Shown here: positions 61,590-64,000 of the stretch, in pieces
Position numbering within the stretch: position 1 is the stretch's first letter
Layout: every line of letters begins with the position of its first letter
Source: Streptomyces soli
Lineage (GTDB): Bacteria; Actinomycetota; Actinomycetes; Streptomycetales; Streptomycetaceae
Length of the DNA: 64,000 bases
Assembly: GCF_003999195.1 (NCBI RefSeq)
Contig: NZ_RJVR01000227.1
Location: 18,784 to 82,783 of the forward strand
Direction: 5' to 3'
Notes under the pieces: generated by a model
Told to the model about the DNA's origin: nothing
The model's database searches: none
Seen by the model: the letters and a program-made list of their open reading frames with translations, nothing else
Translations under genes and position numbers: made by a program

Positions 61590-62444
61590 TCATTTCCTGA
61601 AGTCGAGAGATACCCGGTCGGATACCGGTACATAGCCGATCCGCTGGTACAGAGCGTTGCTCGTGGGATTGGCGAGGTCGGTGAAGAGCAGCATCTCACC
61701 GGCGCCGGCATCCAGCGCGGCCCGGCTGACGGCGGCCGTCACGGCGCCCGCGTAGCCACGACCGCGCAGGTCGGAGGGGGTGTAGACGGGGGACACCCGG
61801 GCGGCGCCGGCCACCGTACGGGAGACACCGGCGAGGGAGACCGGGTTACCGTCGATCTCCCAGAGGGTGAGGCCGCCGTAACGGAGGCGGTCGTCCACCT
61901 GCCGCTCCCAGGCGATGTCCGAGGCACCCAGGTCAACGGTGAAGGCCTCGAACCACTTCACCAGCAGGTCCCGGTCGGCGACCGTGCCCACCCGGGCCCG
62001 GCCCGGCGGCATGGGGTCGGGCGGCAGCAGCTCGGCCAGCCGGTAGAGGCGACTGCGCCGGTTCACCGATATGGCGGCTCCGGTGCGGGAGTGCCAGGCG
62101 TCGGCGAAGGCCTCGGCTGTTCGCTGCTCGGCTGTGACGCCGGGCAGCGGTCGGTCGAGGTCCCACAGCCCGGCCAGGGACGCGGCGGCGGCGCCGGGAA
62201 GCGGTGTGAGCAGGAGGGGACGCGGCAGGGTCTGTACGAAGGCGCCCTCGGCGGCGCCGCCGGGGCCGGTCCACCAGCCGAAGAGCCGCGACTCGTCCCC
62301 ATGCGCCGTGCGATCGCCGAGGCGCACCGTCTCGGTGACGGTGAGCAGCACGGTGTGCTCCGCGGGCCGCGAGCGCAGGAAGTCGCCCGCGGCCGCGAGA
62401 AAGTACTCGACATCGTCCGTCAGGTTCCACGCCATGCCGCTCAT
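61590..62444 (-). CDS. GNAT-family N-acetyltransferase
   Basis: 284 residues. The last 150 form a GNAT domain: VYTPSDLRGRGYAGAVTAAV is the acetyl-CoA loop (R/Q-x-x-G-x-G/A), then LLFTDLANPTSNALYQRIGY with the closing Tyr. The N-terminal 120 residues are an extra domain (WNLTDDVEYFLAAAGDFLRS, FGWWTGPGGAAEGAFVQTLP). ATG 62444 or 62435 may be used. It acetylates an amine or amino acid; substrate unknown. Confidence 0.85.
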   Translation of the reverse strand: MSGMAWNLTDDVEYFLAAAGDFLRSRPAEHTVLLTVTETVRLGDRTAHGDESRLFGWWTGPGGAAEGAFVQTLPRPLLLTPLPGAAAASLAGLWDLDRPLPGVTAEQRTAEAFADAWHSRTGAAISVNRRSRLYRLAELLPPDPMPPGRARVGTVADRDLLVKWFEAFTVDLGASDIAWERQVDDRLRYGGLTLWEIDGNPVSLAGVSRTVAGAARVSPVYTPSDLRGRGYAGAVTAAVSRAALDAGAGEMLLFTDLANPTSNALYQRIGYVPVSDRVSLDFRK

Positions 62445-62487
62445 GCTGCCGCCCCCGACGACTGTCCCGCACCCGGTTTTCGGGCGG

Positions 62488-63156
62488 CTACTTGTCCTGC
62501 CGGATCGCCCAGCGGCCGTCGACGGCGGTCGGCGCCGGGAGGCCGGAGGAGCCGTCGGGGGTGATCGGGCAGACCGCGACGTAGACGTGCCGGCCCTTGT
62601 CCAGCCCCTGGGAGAAGGGCAGGGAGACGATCTGCCGACCGGGCGTGGCGAGCACGTCGGCGATGATCTCTTGCCAGGAGCCCACCGACGCGCCGTCCCT
62701 CCACTCGTGCACCTCGCAGCGGACCTGGAAGTGCGCGCCTGCCGGGATGCCTTCCAGGACGAGGCGTCCGTTGAAGTCGGCCCAGGTGGAGAGGGAGACG
62801 TAGCCGGGGTGGTCGCCCGCAGCGTGTGCTGCGGCCGGCGTAGTTCGTGCCGTCGGAGCGCCGTTCGAGGTCGAGCCAGTGGATGAAGCCGGGTCCGGCG
62901 TAGGGCTTCACAGCGGCGGTGTTTTGGCGGCCTCGTCGTCCACGTTCTGGTTGGGCCAGCCGTAGTGGTAGGCGCCGGGGACGAGTCCGGCGGCCTTGAT
63001 GCCCGTGATGTGCTGCCTGAAGTGCGCGTCGCGGGTGTGCCGGCCCTCGCTGGCCTTGGCGAAGGCGAAGGCGAAGGCGACGCCGTCCGCCTTGTGTGCG
63101 GCCCAGTCCTGCGGTCCCTGGTAGACGGAGACGTCGATTCCACGGCTGGTTCCCAT
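62488..63156 (-). pseudogene. Broken GH25-type lysozyme
   Basis: The first frame (ATG 63156) codes GIDVSVYQGPQDWAAHKADG, VAFAFAFAKASEG and GAYHYGWPNQNVDDEAAK, the GH25 muramidase start with its catalytic Asp and the Lys/Ser loop, then stops. A second frame adds KPYAGPGFIHWLDLERRSDG (the acid/nucleophile region), and a third HPGYVSLSTWADFNG to VHEWRDGASVGSWQEIIADV and a real stop at 62488. Two frameshifts and loss of the barrel's second half make it non-functional. The last part resembles an extra beta-rich C-terminal domain. Confidence 0.7.
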
Positions 63157-63204
63157 GGCTGCCTTCGTTCGCGTCCTGCCAACTTCTGTACGTACAACCT
63201 CGAT

Positions 63205-63651
63205 TCAAGCACGCCCGGGCTGGCCGTAGGCGCGATCCACGCGAAGCTTCAGCACCAGGCGCCGGTCCTGCACCATGGCGCGGCGGTAGTCGTCCCAGTC
63301 GGGGTGGTCCTCGCCCCGTACGGAGCGGTAGAGGTCGATGAGCTCTTCCACGGTGGCGTCATGGGCATCGGCGGCGACCGGGGTCAACTCGGCGGTGCCC
63401 TCGGCGACGGTCCAGGACCAGCGGTCGGCACTGGTGACGTGGTAGCTCGCGCGGGGGTCGCGGCGCAGATTCCGGGTCTTGGCGCGGTCGTCGGTGAGGG
63501 AGACGCGCAGGATCCGCTCCTTGGGGTCGTAGTGGTGAGTCACGTTGGACAGCTGGGGGCGGCCGTCGCGCTTGATGGTGACCAGCACACCGCCGTTGGT
63601 GTCGGCGAGGAGCTGGAGAAGGGCGTCCTGGGTGGCGTCGGTGTCGGTCAT
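63205..63651 (-). CDS. PPOX-class F420-dependent oxidoreductase
   Basis: 148 residues with the split-barrel flavin/F420-binding fold: NGGVLVTIKRDGRPQLSNVT, HHYDPKERILRVSLTDDRAK, TRNLRRDPRASYHVTSADRW and the closing DYRRAMVQDRRLVLKLRVDR. These match the small F420-dependent PPOX proteins of actinobacteria. ATG 63651 lies 7 bp after the stop of the next gene upstream, so the two are co-transcribed. Substrate unknown. Confidence 0.88.
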   Translation of the reverse strand: MTDTDATQDALLQLLADTNGGVLVTIKRDGRPQLSNVTHHYDPKERILRVSLTDDRAKTRNLRRDPRASYHVTSADRWSWTVAEGTAELTPVAADAHDATVEELIDLYRSVRGEDHPDWDDYRRAMVQDRRLVLKLRVDRAYGQPGRA

Positions 63652-63658
63652 GTTCGGA

Positions 63659-64000
63659 TCAACGAGCGTCGGGCGGCAACGATTCCACCGCGACCCCCGC
63701 CGGGGTGACGCGGGCGCGGTGGACGGTGCCGTCCGGCCAGCTGACGGTCACCTCGTGGTCGGTCACGTCGACCGACGCGAGGGTGTGGAGCGGCGGGGCG
63801 TCGGCGTCGGTGAGCCTCGCCAGGCATACGAAGAGATCGCCGGAGGGGTCGGCCGTCGTACCGGTGAGGGCAGGCGTGGCCGCCGGCCCGTACGCCGTGG
63901 GCGCGGGCGGCAGGACCGGCGCCTCGGCGAGGCCGTGCAGGGGGTGCAGCTCCGAGCGCAGCCCCGGCCGCGCCGCCCAGCCGGTCTGCCGTACGGCCGT
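63659..64000 (-). CDS. C-terminal part of a gene cut by the right edge
   Basis: 113 codons in frame to a stop at 63659. The visible end reads AVRQTGWAARPGLRSELHPL, TGTTADPSGDLFVCLARLTD, VDVTDHEVTVSWPDGTVHRA and TPAGVAVESLPPDAR. The beta-rich, exposed-looking composition resembles the C-terminal sandwich of heparinase-type or DUF2264-like polysaccharide proteins, but the family is not secure. It lies just before the F420 gene on the same strand. Confidence 0.7.
   Translation of the reverse strand, partial: TAVRQTGWAARPGLRSELHPLHGLAEAPVLPPAPTAYGPAATPALTGTTADPSGDLFVCLARLTDADAPPLHTLASVDVTDHEVTVSWPDGTVHRARVTPAGVAVESLPPDAR

Overview
The window is very GC-rich with strong third-position G/C bias, frequent GTG starts and purine-rich ribosome binding sites. 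It carries streptomycete hallmark families: a DUF6230/DUF6114 locus, an XRE/DUF397/ATPase regulatory trio, a DUF574 methyltransferase, a SARP regulator with NB-ARC and TPR domains, and sugar importers without their own ATPase. It reads as the chromosome of a Streptomyces or close relative. No origin, phage, insertion sequence or CRISPR array was seen.

Layout. 0-5 kb: a truncated sugar-binding lipoprotein, a FUSC membrane protein, and three genes for DUF6230/DUF6114 envelope proteins, one with a histidine-rich linker. 5-6.6 kb: an ATP-dependent DNA ligase. 6.6-11.1 kb: a sulfonate-type ABC transporter with a flavin monooxygenase, a decayed flavoprotein gene, and a short upstream leader peptide of the type found before sulfur genes. 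11.2-14 kb: a methyltransferase and the XRE/DUF397/ATPase trio, with a six-base-period repeat between divergent genes. 14-21 kb: a TPP riboswitch with no gene after it, xdhC, a dienelactone hydrolase, a DapB-like reductase lacking the catalytic histidines, gene remnants, and a pseudokinase divergent from a secreted-repeat lipoprotein. 21.4-25.4 kb: two glycosyltransferase genes, one fused to a teichoic-acid polymerase domain. 25.5-34.4 kb: redox enzymes, a P450, a soluble transhydrogenase, a broken amino-acid permease and a MarR/oxidoreductase operon. 34.7-37.5 kb: a large SARP regulator.

37.7-48 kb is a glycan-utilisation locus: an intracellular GH36 alpha-galactosidase divergent from an ABC importer (binding protein and two permeases), followed by secreted GH27 alpha-galactosidase and GH95 alpha-fucosidase. 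The exported enzymes would trim galactosylated and fucosylated glycans, the importer takes up the oligosaccharides, and GH36 finishes hydrolysis inside. 49-53.5 kb is a formamide module: an FmdB zinc ribbon, an AmiS amide channel and formamidase on one strand, and NAD-dependent formate dehydrogenase diverging on the other, giving formamide to formate plus ammonia, then CO2 plus NADH. tRNA-Pro(GGG) follows. 55.6-59.2 kb is an unusual exporter in which one polypeptide carries an outside alpha/beta hydrolase and an inside ABC ATPase, with its permease just downstream. The right end holds a lacZ fragment, an MBL hydrolase, a GNAT protein, a broken GH25 lysozyme and a PPOX-type flavin/F420 protein.

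About eleven pseudogenes or gene stubs lie among the intact genes. Several are divergent pairs that have lost their 5' halves, so the segment has suffered repeated deletions. This fits a variable chromosome arm, but that is inference.
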